Source of the DNA: Lepidurus packardi
Taxonomy: Eukaryota > Arthropoda > Branchiopoda > Notostraca > Triopsidae
Assembly (NCBI GenBank): GCA_023053545.1
Contig: JAKZAN010000001.1
Location: 7,522,565 to 7,586,564, forward strand
Reading direction: 5' to 3'
DNA: 64,000 nucleotides
The notes beneath the pieces are model-generated. The model was not told the origin of the DNA. It saw only the letters and a list, made by a program, of their open reading frames with translations, and did not search any database. Below are positions 51,235-63,662 of the stretch, piece after piece. Numbering within the stretch: the stretch's first letter is position 1; each line of letters begins with the position of its first letter. Both the position numbers and the translations under genes were made by a program.

Positions 51235-53347
51235 TTAGTTGTTTAGGCCACCCATGCAGATGTATTTAAAGTGCGTGTACTCGTCAATCCCATGCCTGGA
51301 TCCTTCACGACCCAGGCCCGACTCTTTAACTCCCCCAAATGGCACTTCTGCTGCGGAAATTAAGCCTTCGTTCACGCCAACCATACCAGCCTATTAAAGA
51401 AATAATAAAAAAAACAAGTAAAGTTTCAATTTACTTGTAGCTTTTTGGCAACTCTCCAAATTTGCTGGTAATCCTGGCTATAGAAATACGAAGCCAATCC
51501 TCCTCGTGTACTGTTTGCCAGCTTCAAGCCTTCCTCTTCCGTTGAGAAACTAGGAAGACCGAAGACTAAATATTAGAAAAAAATACAGATTATACCCGAA
51601 AATTACTTATAAAGCGGTAGAATAGGGCCGAAAACTTCCTGCCCATAAATATCGATATTCGGCGTGACGTTCGTTATCAAGGTGGGCGCGAAGAAAAGAC
51701 CACCGAATGGATGACGTGTCCCACCTTCCAAAATATTGGCTCCTTTGTTAGCTGCATCGGATAACAAAGATTCTACCTACGCATACATACCAAGCGTTAA
51801 AACTTCATTGGAAATAATACAATATAGTATTGGAAAAACAACAAATATTAATTAATATTATAACTTATATTATAATTTATATTATTGTACAATTAATATT
51901 AATATTATACAATAGATATTGGAAATATATTACTTTGTTGAATTGCTGCTGATTAGCTAATGGTCCGAGAGTAGTTTGTGGGTTCATTGGATCCCCAGGA
52001 ATAAGCGTCTTTTTCATAGCGTCTTTCAGCATAGGAATAAGTTTTGGCATGAGTTCGTCATGGATAAAAATGCGATTGCTAGCAACACAAGCCTGAAATA
52101 GTCCACATTTCAGTTGTTTACTTTGTACGCAACACCAGTTTGTTTGCAACACACACCTGACCGGCATTACGGAATTTTGAGGACATGATACCCTGGACAG
52201 CATTCTCTAAATTGGCGGATGGGAAGACAAGTAAAGGTGCGTTACCGCCCAATTCAAGCGAAAGTTTCTTCATAGTGTTGCTGGATTGTTGATATAGAAT
52301 CTTACCAACTGTACTCGAGCCTAGGAATGGGAATTATGGATGAAGAAGAGCTTTCACAGAGAATAGTAAATGAAGTAACCTGTAAATGAAATGCCCGAAA
52401 CTTGGTCGCTTTGGCAAAAAGCTTTGCCAATGTCTGCAGCATGGTGGCGTGATGAAGTGATGACATTAAAGCTGCCAGCAGGAAACCCTGCTTCCTGAAC
52501 CAAAGCTGCTAACGCAAGGGCAGACAATGGGGTGGTTTCAGCCGGCCTGGCTACACAAGTACAACCACATGCTAGAGCTGCCGACATTTTTCGTCCTAAC
52601 ATGGCCAAAGGAAAGTTCCACTAAAACGATATTTAGTTAGTCTTGTGTGATAATAAAGTTGGGTTCTACCGGCGTTATCATGCCTACGACTCCAACTGGC
52701 TCGCGAACGTAGATCAGCTCACGGGTCCGGGAAGGCGAAGGGGCCATTTCTCCCTTCAGAGAAATAGAATATAGTTGCTAGGAACAAGCTAGGAAAAGCT
52801 GAGCAATTACATAGATCCGTTTGGCTTCTTCCGAGTACCATTCCACGTAAGCTGCTGTGTAGATAACCTCTGCTTTGGATTCCGAAATCGGTTTCCCGCA
52901 TTCTGCGGTTATAATTTTTGCCAGTTCATCTGTATGGGATACTAGTAGATCATGCAGCTTTCTTAGTAAATTACTCCTTTCCTACAACAAGACAAGATCA
53001 GCGAGAATATAAGGAGTAAAATAGAGTTCTACTTTAGGAGTAGTTAACTGGTACGATTGGAATGCATCATGAGCTTTTTTGATGGCTGATTCTGTGTCTT
53101 GAACATCCGAATCGGGAACCTCTGTCAATTGCTTCCCATTATACGGGTTATAAATAGGGTATTTCTTGTTGGTTGAAGCAGCAGTCCATTCTCCATTGAC
53201 GAAATTGCTGTCACGAAAAACTGACACGCTCCTTGCTTGTACTATTTGCAAGACCTATCAAAATTTAAAAACAACGTTACACGAACGACAGTAATTTTGT
53301 TATACTCATACCTTGACCAATTTTTTACCACGCAAATAGAGCGCCAT
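51235..53347 (-). CDS. ALDH5A1: Succinate-semialdehyde dehydrogenase, mitochondrial
   Basis: Oxidises succinate semialdehyde to succinate with NAD, the last step of GABA breakdown. Ten exons (minus): 53312-53347, 53033-53254, 52811-52981, 52670-52753, 52380-52620, 52157-52320, 51934-52092, 51607-51776, 51435-51549, 51235-51390 (505 residues; human 535). The short basic N-terminus ([12 protein letters not shown]) fits a mitochondrial leader. Motifs: [13 protein letters not shown], general base in [10 protein letters not shown], catalytic Cys in NAGQACVASN, and [20 protein letters not shown]. Two deviations from human: the second Cys of the redox pair (CVC) is Ala here, and the KPAE Lys that contacts NAD is Arg (ARPAETTP). 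Divergent from the bestrophin gene with about 300 bp between starts. Confidence 0.94.
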
Positions 53348-53649
53348 TGCAGACAAACAATAAAGAACCACAACAACTCCTAACCAAAAGCCACGCCTTC
53401 AGTATCTTCAATGAAGAATTCCACGGAAAAGCGGTGCGAATCAAAGCGCGATCCTCAAACCTTCCTCACTGTTCTCCCTGTGTTCACTTACACGCAAACT
53501 TCAACAGGTAATCGATAATTTAACTTGAAGAATGCTTCAGCTTAAGATTAAAGTATAACGAACACGAAACTCACATATATCCTTGCATCGTATTCCCATA
53601 ACTATCTCAAGTATATTTTCATTGTTGGCTGTTTGGGCTCTTCGTAGCA

Positions 53650-55290
53650 ATGCACGTTTTCGCAGGAGAAAAACCAAAGAACACTAAACGCGGCAATCAC
53701 TACAAATACAGCCTACCGGAAACACCCGTGGACAATTATGCACGGGATATTGCTAATGCGTCCGTTGTTGGAACCATTCCCACTCTGATAAGGTATTATT
53801 TCTGTGATTCCGCTCGTGATTAACGTTCTTGGTATGAATTCTAACAGATGGGACGGCAGCTTGTATAAAGCGTTATTTCCCTGGATGCTGGCCTACATTG
53901 CGTTCTACTACGGTGTATACGCCATTTCCGTCCATGCTGTAACCTTTTATCACACAATGTAAATCATTAACTTTTTCGAAGTTAAACTCCTTGCTACTCA
54001 TTTTTGCCATAGACAAGTCCGCGATATAGCGATCAAATACGTAGCTGTCTATCAGGAAACCATCCCAGTCCTGGTGGTTTTGGGGGTATACATTCACTAC
54101 GCACTCAAACGTTGGTGGGATTGTGTGGTCCTTTTACCTGAGCCGATCAACGCAATACTTTTGGCGTGCTTTGTGTTCCAAGAAAATGTAATTAACTGAG
54201 AATAACTAATTACGTAGTATCATTTATAATCATACCAAATTACCCAACGTAATGAAGGCGTTTGGGGAGCGTCGAACGTTTTGCCGCTACATCAAAACTT
54301 GCTGGCTTACTACTATGTGTGGAGTTTCGCAATCATTAAAGGAGAAGTATCCCGATAACGCCAGTTTTGTTGAGCAAGGTAGCACCGTACCCCGCCCCCA
54401 AACATAAGTTAATTTCATGCGAAACTGCTTTTTGCCAGAATTACTTACTGAAGAGGAATGCGAAATTCTGGACATGGCGGACAGCGAGACAGACAATAGT
54501 CCTAAACCTTGGTTACTAGGGCTCTGGGCTCGTAACTGTATCATGCATAACACCATCGAGGCTCATCAAACGGACGACCTTCTCTTGGGGCTATTAGAAA
54601 CAAAGACAAATAGCTTCCAGAAAGATTGCACCAAGTTTTTAAACTCATTTCACACTGGGGTTTCCCTTTATGCCACTCAAGTGAATTGCAAATTCAGCTA
54701 CTTTAATTTGGGCAGTAACTAACTAGCTACATTTAGTTCTGCGTCTGGACTGTGCATACTTACGGACTATTAGCTCTAGTGGGTGATTCGTTCGTCCCAT
54801 GGCTAGACACACCTCATCCGTATATCCTAACTTTCGTTGGTCTTTTCTACGTTCCATTCTTCAGTTGGCTGAAGGCGAGTTTTTATCATTCTTTATCTTT
54901 GAATAATGAATATTTCTGCAAAAATCTAGTACATTTACTTCTGTGGCGGTTTGCAATGTGCCCATGTAATTTTGCATCCCTTTGGACGCGATTACGAAGA
55001 TGTCAAAATGATAGAGCTAGCTGAAAGCCATTTTAAGGTAACAAACGTCACACTCGGGCTTTACTCACATTTTAATTCTAAACTCATGACTTATTTATTC
55101 CACACAGATCGTTGAAGTCATACAGGAGCATTTCGATGACCCCGGGATACTTGATTTAGAATCTGTCTTCTTCATCGAAGAGGGCGAACTACGCCCGTAC
55201 TTTTACGAAGAAATCCCTGAAGAGGAATTGGATATTTTCCTTCGAGACCTGCAGCAATACAAGTTTGGACGTTCACACATACGCCGCTAG
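53650..55290 (+). CDS. Divergent bestrophin-family channel
   Basis: Bestrophins are pentameric, calcium-gated anion channels. Exons: 53650-53792, 53848-53958, 54013-54187, 54258-54378, 54439-54680, 54737-54874, 54930-55037, 55108-55290 (406 residues). Landmarks: LIRWDGSLYKALFPWML (family RWKGSIYK), IPVLVVLGVYIHYALKRWWD (IPxSFVLGFYVxxxVxRWW), RRTFCRYIKTCWL, LLTEEECEIL (MTPEE), PWLLGLWARNCI, and ILHPFGRDYEDVK (NPFGEDDDDFE). Intron 6 must use a GC donor (AAG|GCGAGT) to keep frame. Neck residues F80 and F84 of human BEST1 are Val here, and the acidic calcium-clasp run is reduced. No cytosolic tail beyond the core. Clearly the family, but far from BEST1-4. Confidence 0.85.
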
Positions 55291-55363
55291 AGGACAAGGA
55301 CTGGTTTCTTCTGTTGTTCCAGCAAATTGTTGTATTCTATTTGATTATCCCGTAACGGGCACA

Positions 55364-55644
55364 ATGGCAAAGGCAAGACCATTCTTGTTTTACTGAGCAC
55401 AAGTTAGGTATATAAAATTCACTAGTACGCTTCATTCGGTATCGTTGACATCCTAGAAAACAGAAAGAAAAAAGAAGCCTCTGTTAATAGCACGGGAGAA
55501 TTCGAAGTCTCGAAGAAGAAAGGAAAGGTCGAGAAGTTGTCATTCGAGGTTACATGCAAGGAAATCGTTCATGCGCACTGCAAAAAGCCCACAAGCTTTG
55601 AATACGCCCAGTTTATTTATCCAATAAATCCACCTGGTTCGTAG
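55364..55644 (+). CDS. Possible two-exon small protein
   Basis: An open stretch from 55426 to TAG 55642-55644 follows a good acceptor (TTCACTAG) and encodes 72 residues, Lys-rich with VDILENRKKKEAS and KLSFEVTCKEIVHAHC. The only nearby start is ATGGCAAAG at 55364-55372, which would need a GC donor (AAG|GCAAGA). That gives MAK plus the exon. No family recognised. It could also be an alternative 3' exon of the bestrophin gene. Low confidence. Confidence 0.3.
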
Positions 55645-55984
55645 TACGCATAATTACGAAACAGAAAAGGTTTCAAGGTTTTCTAACATGTTCCGAATAA
55701 GACATTCCCTATTTGATACGTTTAAATCATCACAAGCACATGAGATCCATAAGTGGAAAAGGAGAATTCCCCGAGAGTTAGTACCCACCACAACCAGTTC
55801 CCATCTCAAGCGTACCCAAGCAATATACAACCCCAAAAAATATCAACGAGTTTTGTCATAAATATTCCTCTAAAAGCTTCCGAAAATAAGCCAAGTCTTT
55901 CATAAATTTTCTTTACCCTTAGTTTCTTTACGCACAGCGAAAATCAACGAGTAAAAGGAGCAATACAAAGCACAAGTTGCCATT

Positions 55985-58900
55985 TCAGTCGCCGTCTTCG
56001 TCGTCATCTTTATAGTCACGATTCAAGCCTTTAATTCTTACGTACTGAACAGCCTTATTTGGTGTAGCAGGTACATCCGTATCGGCGTTGCTGTCGAACA
56101 TTTTACAGCCATTCTGACAGTAGGAGTTGCAGGACCATGGGCGATCAAACAACATCTGTACCTCTTCCAGAGGACGACCACGTGTTTCCGGTAATATGGC
56201 TGTGAAGAGCATCAAGCCTACCAATGCCAGGCCGGCATAAAAGAAAAACGCGCCTTGGCTGCTCAAAGCTTGCGTCAAAGACAAAAATGTCATGGACACG
56301 ATCAAATTGAAAAACCAGTTGCACGATGTGGCAATACTCGTGCAAGTACCACGTGCCCACATGGGATAAATTTCCGCGTTGATAGTCCACGGCATGGGAC
56401 CCATACCTAATATATTAACATAAATAAAGTAACTTTCTTTTCTCGCAGCAATACTGCATTACCTGGCGCGAAGAAAAACAGGTACAAGACTAGTCCCAAA
56501 ACCGTAATCCAGGCATAATTAGATGGACAGTACGATGTGGCCCATGTAAACACCTCACTTTCAAGTACAGCACATGTACCGTACTCTGCAAAAGTACCAT
56601 TACTCAGGGCACAGGATGCATTTGCACCCGAGAAGCTGTCAAAGCAAAATCCACAGCCGGCTGATAGCAAGCAGTCACCGCATGTCCTTCAAATTATGCA
56701 AATTAGTCATAAGAATTTTAGACACGAAACCTCATTAACATACGTGGCCTGACTGCAGACATCTATCACGCCATCAACGTGGACTTGAACAGGAGGCGAA
56801 TTCAAAGCGGCGAGTAAGAATCCCACACCCAAGAATGCGAGTGACAAAACCACACCTAAACCAAATCATGTCGTACTCCGTATCCCCTCTTTTGATCATT
56901 AAAAACACCAGTAGTGAAAACGAAAACCAATCATTCTTCACCTGCTAGCGATGAGAGTGTAAGTGGCCTCCTGCCTAGCTTTTCTACCAGGTATAACCCA
57001 ATAAAGGTACAGAAGAAATTCACACCAGCAGTTAACGCCGCCAGCCAAATGGCTGTATGTGTATCTTGGAAACCAGCCATTTGGAAAATACTCGCTGAAT
57101 AGTACCTAAAAGCGGGACATTTGCCTCGAGTTTAGCGCCGAATTAGTACTCATAACAGGGACTTATTACATGACTGTGTTGATGCCTGAAATTTGCTGGA
57201 ATGTTTGCAAAGCACAACCCAGGAATAACGCTCGACGAACCGAGGGCGTGGTCAAAACTTGCAACAACACTGAAGTGGATTCTCCCCGATTTCGTTTGCT
57301 CTTAAAATCCAGGTCAGTTTCTCTTCTTAGAACTCTGCACGATTCAAGAAAATAATGCACTTACTTGCATCTCCAGTTGGGCTTCCTGGCACGTGGTTTG
57401 AATTTGCTCAATCTCATCTTCGACAGGAAACTGAGCACCACGGATTCTCTGTAACACTCTTCGGGCTTCGTCAGACCTTACGACCCGCAATGAAGAAATT
57501 ATTGATATAATAAATAAGTACACAGATTACATTCGATTAAAAAAACTCCTTGTCCCCAACCATAAGTAAATCACATGGTTTAGTTTCTTTGTTAAAATAA
57601 TCATAATAAATTATCAAAAACTTACTTTCCTTTGCTGACTAAGTAACGCGGGCTTTCGGGCATGAAATAGAACCCGATGAGTTGAATTAACGCTGGGACG
57701 GCGGCCAATCCCAGCATTAACCTGACAATGCAAATTACTATTACAAATCCAAACAACTTTGACGAAAAATACATGGACGAATAAATTGAAAAGTTGGAGA
57801 CTAAAAATGCCTACCTCCAACCATGTTCATGGAACGCTAATGCCCCACAAATGATTGCTGCTATGAATTGTCCCCCAGTAACGAAAATAGTATTGAGAAT
57901 GAGTAAATAGCCACGTGCTCCAGGTGAAGACACTTCGGCTAAATACAAAGGCACAATCATGCTGGCAATACCTGCAGGGAAAAGGGGAAATAACACAGAA
58001 AAAAAGCGACATCTAAAAAAGTTCCAAAGATTCGTACAACACACTTTAATTGAAAGAAAAGGAAGACAGATCCAAAGCACACAGAATATCGATTGAACTC
58101 ACAAGAGGCTATGACGAAGTGGCACGGCACGTGATAAAGCACACATTCTTATTCTTGGATCAACAACAGCAGTAGGAAAGGACTCTTCATGACTCGAATT
58201 ACCTTAATACAAGCCTAAAAGGCTCGGCTCTTGTGCACGCAGTTGCAGAAGCAACTCGCAAGTACCAAATCAAAGCTAAGGTTATCGTAACAGACGTAGT
58301 CAAAAGGCCATTTGTGATAAATTCCGTATTGAAGAATGCATGTTTTAAAAACAACGCCGATTTCAACCTACTTTTCCTTTTAATTCTTTATTCTATTACT
58401 ATTGATTACTAAACATTACAGCAGTAATGCTATAAATGAAACTCGGCGAAGTACTTCAATTACTTCAAAGATCCATGTAACTTGATATAGTGGTGAAAAC
58501 AGACTATGTGGAAAAATAATCCCGAAACATCACCTCGCTTTTAGCTTTTCTACTTTGTTTTCCGTCGTATCTGCGTTTTTTAGTTGTCGGGATGACGTAT
58601 TCATAGGCTATAATTTACAATTCTGCAGAGGCTGACTGAAATTCTTAGCTAGATTGAGTACAACGTATCGAATTCTATTTCAACAACTTTGACAGGTACC
58701 GACTGAACTTCAATTGTACGTTCTACGGTAGCTATATTGACATTTGTGGGAATTTTGAAGAACCCTTCTTGTAGTGGTGCGCTTATTGGACACAATTTAG
58801 CACGTTGACAAGCATTTCACATATAGCCCCTTTACAGAAGGTCTTACGATGCCAAATGTGAGAAAAGGTCAGGAGTTCTTCAAGGGGTTCGAAACTCGGT

Positions 58901-61900
58901 TCTTCGGTTTCCCGTACAAGGTTATACAGTTAAAATGTTCAGCTATAAGGTTCCAAGTAGCTTATAAGAATAAAATTTCTACACGATTGGTAAGGTTGTA
59001 CGGAGTTACCAGCGAATTGCGAACCCCTTGACGTTATTTTTAATGATTCTAACCTCCACGGTGCATCCGTTCGATGACCCAGTAAACCATATCGATATGG
59101 ACAGATTCCGTGTCCGACTGCCGCATGAATACTACCCAAAGCGCGCCCAAAAGTGAGAAGAACTCCTTGCAAGCAAACTAATCTTCCTCGAAGACTCATG
59201 GGGGCACATTCCGCCACATACATCGGCCCCGTTCCAAATCCCAAGCCTGACATTCGTCAAAATATTAACGATATTACAAACAACAACCCTTCTGCGCATG
59301 CGAAAGTCAGCTAAACGACTTCTTGTTGACATGTAAGATACAAGGATAACGTTAATGAGTAACGTCATAATTCCTAATTCCCACAACGTGGCCTGCACCC
59401 AGTACTCTACGGCCAAGATAAAAAAGCGAAAGTGATCAATAATAAAGCTAAGCTCATTACACAATTTGCAATTCTCTGGGGAGACCTGGGAGTGAGAAAG
59501 GTAAACCGGAACCGACGCTTGACTGAAGATATAGAAATATACGAAACCAGAGTACGTTTCGTGATATCGTGCCACCATGCGTCTTGTCCTTCTGGCTATT
59601 AAATTTTCCTCTATATTCTACATAAGGGTAAGGCTCTTATCATCATTTTCTTGCTTTCCCAAGGTGAACGGTTGAACAAGAACAACAAAGCACGAGTAGT
59701 TTTATGTTTTACGGGGAATCTTAGGAGGGGGTTATACCTAGGCTAGACGGGACGCTAATTATCATTAACTTTTAATGTTGATCAAGTCGTCCCAGAACGG
59801 GGAATAGTTGTTGAGTGTCCAGACGACAAACTGAAAGGGCACTTTCATTGAGCGTAATCCTATGCTTAAGGCTACACCTTCACATATTTTACCTTCACAT
59901 AAACACTTTTCTGTCAAAAAGTATTTTTCATGTCGCTTTCCTATCAGAAAGTATTTTGAACCGTAAACGATGGACGTGTTTCCGCTTACACCTTTAAGTG
60001 AAGTTGTTTTTCCAAGTTTTCTTGGAGAAACTTTAATTCTAGTCCAGCTGCTTATCTTGCGCAAAAGATTAGCGAGAAATAGGAGAGACAAGTGTAATGA
60101 ACGACATTTAAAATTAAAAGCTATACTTTCATTAATAAGCAGTCTCCTGATTTGTAAAGGTAAAGAGATAAGTAGTACATTCAGAAAACCTTCACATAAT
60201 TAAACACATTATCGACAGAAAGTCCATTCGAACGACAAAAAATGACGTTTTCACGTATGGTCGATGATTTTTTTTCACAACATTATTTGCGTGCATTCGC
60301 GATCAGTTAAGGCCTACACTAGAAAAGAGACTGATTCCGGTTTTTATTCGTATTGGTTTTTTTTTTAGATTTATATGAGAAAAACGTTTTATGAAGCTAA
60401 GAAATGCTATTTTGTCATCCTAGTCCTAACTTAATCAGGTAAGTTGTCTAGACGGGGCTTTAATTAGGCATTAGCTAATGTTGGTCATAGTTAATGTACT
60501 TGTGCCAACTTCATTAAATCAGAACCTTCATTAACAGTTGATTATCATTAGCGTTAAGGTTGTTGTTTCTAGACGACTCACTTAAACATGTTTAACTCAG
60601 GTAGTCGGCGTTGATTATCATTAAATCGTCCCGTCTAGCCTGGGTATTAAGGGAACAAACTCACCAATTCCGATGCCCACAATGATTCGTCCCAACAGTA
60701 GTGTTACGCGATCCGGAGCCACGCCCATCACGATAGAACCTAATGCAAATACAAAACTTGCAACCAAAATAACCGGTCTTCTACCCACGCGATCTGCAAG
60801 GGGAGAGAAAAAAGAATACAGTGAAAAAAATAAACCTAAGCAAATAAGAAATTAAAGTCGATTATACCAGCGAGTTGGCCCGCTACTAAGGCAAATACCC
60901 ATGCAGCGCCCACAGTACCCGAGACAATCGCTTCATGCCAGACTGTGTCCAATTCGAAATCGTCCCTATTTTCAAAAATATCTCGTTTAATCCGTGAGTT
61001 AAATACTTCGTTAAACGAGCCACCAGCTTCAGGTTTATTGCTCCGCAAAATGCAGTAACATGAGTAAAAAGAAAGGTTATCTTTATTCATAGAAATATTG
61101 CGTTAAAATCCCGGCATTTGACAGTTTTATTCACACATATTAAATTGTAGTCAAAAGAACTTATGGGACCAAAAGTTTCATATCGCATTTGCTAACCCTA
61201 TTTGTCACAAACGAACATCACAACAGCTTTTGTACGGTTTATATTTGCTTCCGAGGCAGGGAAAACGAAATCAATCAAAAAGCAACAGTGTTCTTGGAGT
61301 CGAAACTCCAAACAATTCTTCCTTGATTGATAGTGACACGAACCTAAGAAATCAATAGAAAATGTCAGACTGACCAAGTATTGCTATGGGAAACCGCGAA
61401 ACGTTTCCCATAGTGGCATCCCTAATAGGAAGTGTACTTTTTCTTGTTTTCGTTGTTCTGGAAGCCTCAAAAACAAAGCTCAGATTTGTCGATAACGTAT
61501 ACTGAAGACAGGGGACACTCTGTTTGCTTTGAACGCAGATAAAATTCAACCGCGATAAAACTCGAAGCTATCTAAAACTCAATCATAACTTACAACTAAT
61601 TTTTACTTATTTCTCCTGCGAAATCTTTTCCATTTTCCCATCCATAAAGGCTCTCATTACTAAGCTAATTATTGCTAATAGCCTCCGTTGCTACTTCGTA
61701 CCGGGTCCCTGTCTAACCCAGGAAAGCAAGAGAACAAGAGTTGCAAGCTTACTTAATGAGAAGCATGGCGCCGGAAACGACTCCGGTATCATAACCAAAC
61801 AAGAAGCCTCCAATGGCGCTGAGCGTGGCTAAAAGATACAAGAATCGCGTGGATTTCACATCCGTAACTTGGGCTGGAGCCGTGGAGGGCCCATCATCAC

Positions 61901-62036
61901 CTGGACTCCCTAACAACGTCATCTACGAAAATATAAAAGGAAACAAAAGAATATGTAAACAAAAAAGATAAAACCGCTACACTAAGAGGTTTCCATAAGG
62001 ATAATAGAGGGAAACGGGGCGAGATCTTACCGTCAT
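55985..62036 (-). CDS. SLC2A13: Proton/myo-inositol (sugar) transporter, SLC2A13 type
   Basis: A 12-helix major-facilitator protein; vertebrate SLC2A13 (HMIT) moves myo-inositol with protons. Exons (minus): 62031-62036 (MT), 61753-61922, 60868-60965, 60665-60793, 57815-57971, 57626-57721, 57365-57476, 57170-57300, 56942-57105, 56744-56855, 56463-56686, 55985-56406 (606 residues; human 648). Motifs: [67 protein letters not shown], and [19 protein letters not shown], which is diagnostic of this subgroup. A Cys-rich extracellular loop ([14 protein letters not shown]) matches HMIT. The tail is acidic. An alternative version of the fifth exon lies at 59054-59246. The first exon codes only two residues and is spliced to an ATG immediately after the acceptor. 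Confidence 0.93.
59054..59246 (-). CDS. SLC2A13: Alternative (probably mutually exclusive) SLC2A13 exon
   Basis: After a TGTCAG acceptor this exon reads [20 protein letters not shown] and ends TGG AG|GTTAG. The standard exon (57815-57971) reads [20 protein letters not shown] and ends TGG AG|GTAGG. Both enter in phase 1 and leave in phase 2, and both encode the helix 4-5 segment with the P-x-Y-x-A-E...RG signature. The alternative is 12 codons longer near its end. Including both would duplicate a helix, so use of one or the other is inferred. It is open throughout, which suggests it is used. Confidence 0.65.
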
Positions 62037-63662
62037 GTTCAGGTCTCGAAAAGAACTGTTGTGCGTCAGGGCCTGGCAACACGACGACTAGTGAGTACGC
62101 CGGGAAATCCAAAGACGATATATAAAGCTGGGGTCGGACGGCGCGGAATCCGGTGAGATCAAAGGTAGCTTTTGATCGAAAACAACCAGGAACAGAGCAC
62201 CGAGCAGGTGTCAGGAACGCGCAGAAGCCCTGATGTGATGTGATGTGGGGCTATTAGTGATAAATTTATCGGCTAAAACGCACACCATCCACAAAAGCGT
62301 AAACTATGCGTTGCGATTTTAAACCCGTGCTGCACAAAGACTTGGTGTTGGCAGGCAGGTTCAAGGCTTTCCTTTGCGTGTGACGACGAACAGCCGGAAC
62401 ACGACAGGGAGCCCACGAAATGAGCACCGAAAGTTTTTCAGATACGGGTTCTTAAATTTTTCATGGCTTTTTCACTAGCATCAGCAACGCACATGACGGG
62501 CGCCTTGGGTCGAAGATTCTTACTCGTGATTGTAGAGATCTCAGGTCCCTCCTAAAAAGTGCATGACAAAAAAAGGAAGAATGGGTAAGATTCAATGACA
62601 CAAAAATGCAGGATATGACATTCCCTGGCGAGCACCTTCACAAAGCCGGGCTATTAGTCCTTGCTGGCTCTATTAGTAGCTTTTCCGAGCGCTTTTTCGA
62701 CGCCAAACAGGAATAAATGAAACGAAGAAGTGAGGGAAACTAGAGGAAAATTAGATAATATGAAATGAAGGGGGGAGAGGTGGGCCATTGATCCGTTTTC
62801 TTCCTGCAACTCGACACCTGATCACGTGATTCCTAGTTTTGGGATGGCTCTAATGGCGTTTTATGGGAACACTGAGGGCAGTTTTAGTGTTGCACCAGTT
62901 TCCGAATTTTTGCCACTGTGACGTTATAGCACCCAGCCAGTGCCAAAGCACAGTTCTCAAAGGAAGACGCTTTGTGCAACAGTCTCCTGTGTTTTTCTGC
63001 TTCTTTGTCTACATGGCTGCGTCGGATTCAAAATATTTTTCGTCAGAAAGTTTTTTGCGGAACGAGGATTACAATTCTGTAACAAACGGGGCAGACTTTC
63101 TGTGCATAGTTACAGTACTTTTTTTTACTTTGATTTATAATGTGTTTCTAGTAATAATGTGTTTCAATAATAGTATATAATCTAGTACAATTTCTAGTCA
63201 AAATATTTTAATAATAATTTCATATTTGACGCCTAAACAACCGCACTCGAACTGTGACTGAACAAAAAGTCATTCCAGCAAAAGTTGCACTTTCCCCAAT
63301 AGACTTCGCTCAGTGCCTCTAAACTTGAACTGGATTCCCAGTGGAAGCCGCTAAGTGCATTCAGTTCAACATTACGGCTCCCCCAAGGAAAGCGCTATAA
63401 ATTAAACCCCGCCCTCTAAACCAAAGTGACCAAAGAAACGGAACCTCAAGCGACACGGGATAAGCGAAACGAGAGGCGAACGACTCGAGGCCAAGAAACT
63501 CGTCGAGGTAGACGTGGAACGGGAGCACAAAGGAGCGTTTTTCGAACAAAACATCGAACATAACCCCTAAAGACAACGACTCAATAGCAGTACCAGTAAG
63601 CCGATTTGTTCAACATAATTTTGCCCGTAGCCGAGAAGTGAACGTGTGTGCAGTGGTGAAAA
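62037..63662. promoter_or_regulatory. Divergent promoter region between SLC2A13 and the edge gene
   Basis: The 1.6 kb between the two starts contains no recognised exon. It must hold the SLC2A13 leader and both promoters; sequence just upstream of the edge gene (63,300-63,600) is GC-richer. No TATA box stood out. Confidence 0.45.

Noticed and set aside
62863-63180. 105-codon plus-strand frame in the SLC2A13 upstream region
   Set aside because: No start context, domain or conserved motif; hydrophobic end is AT-driven.
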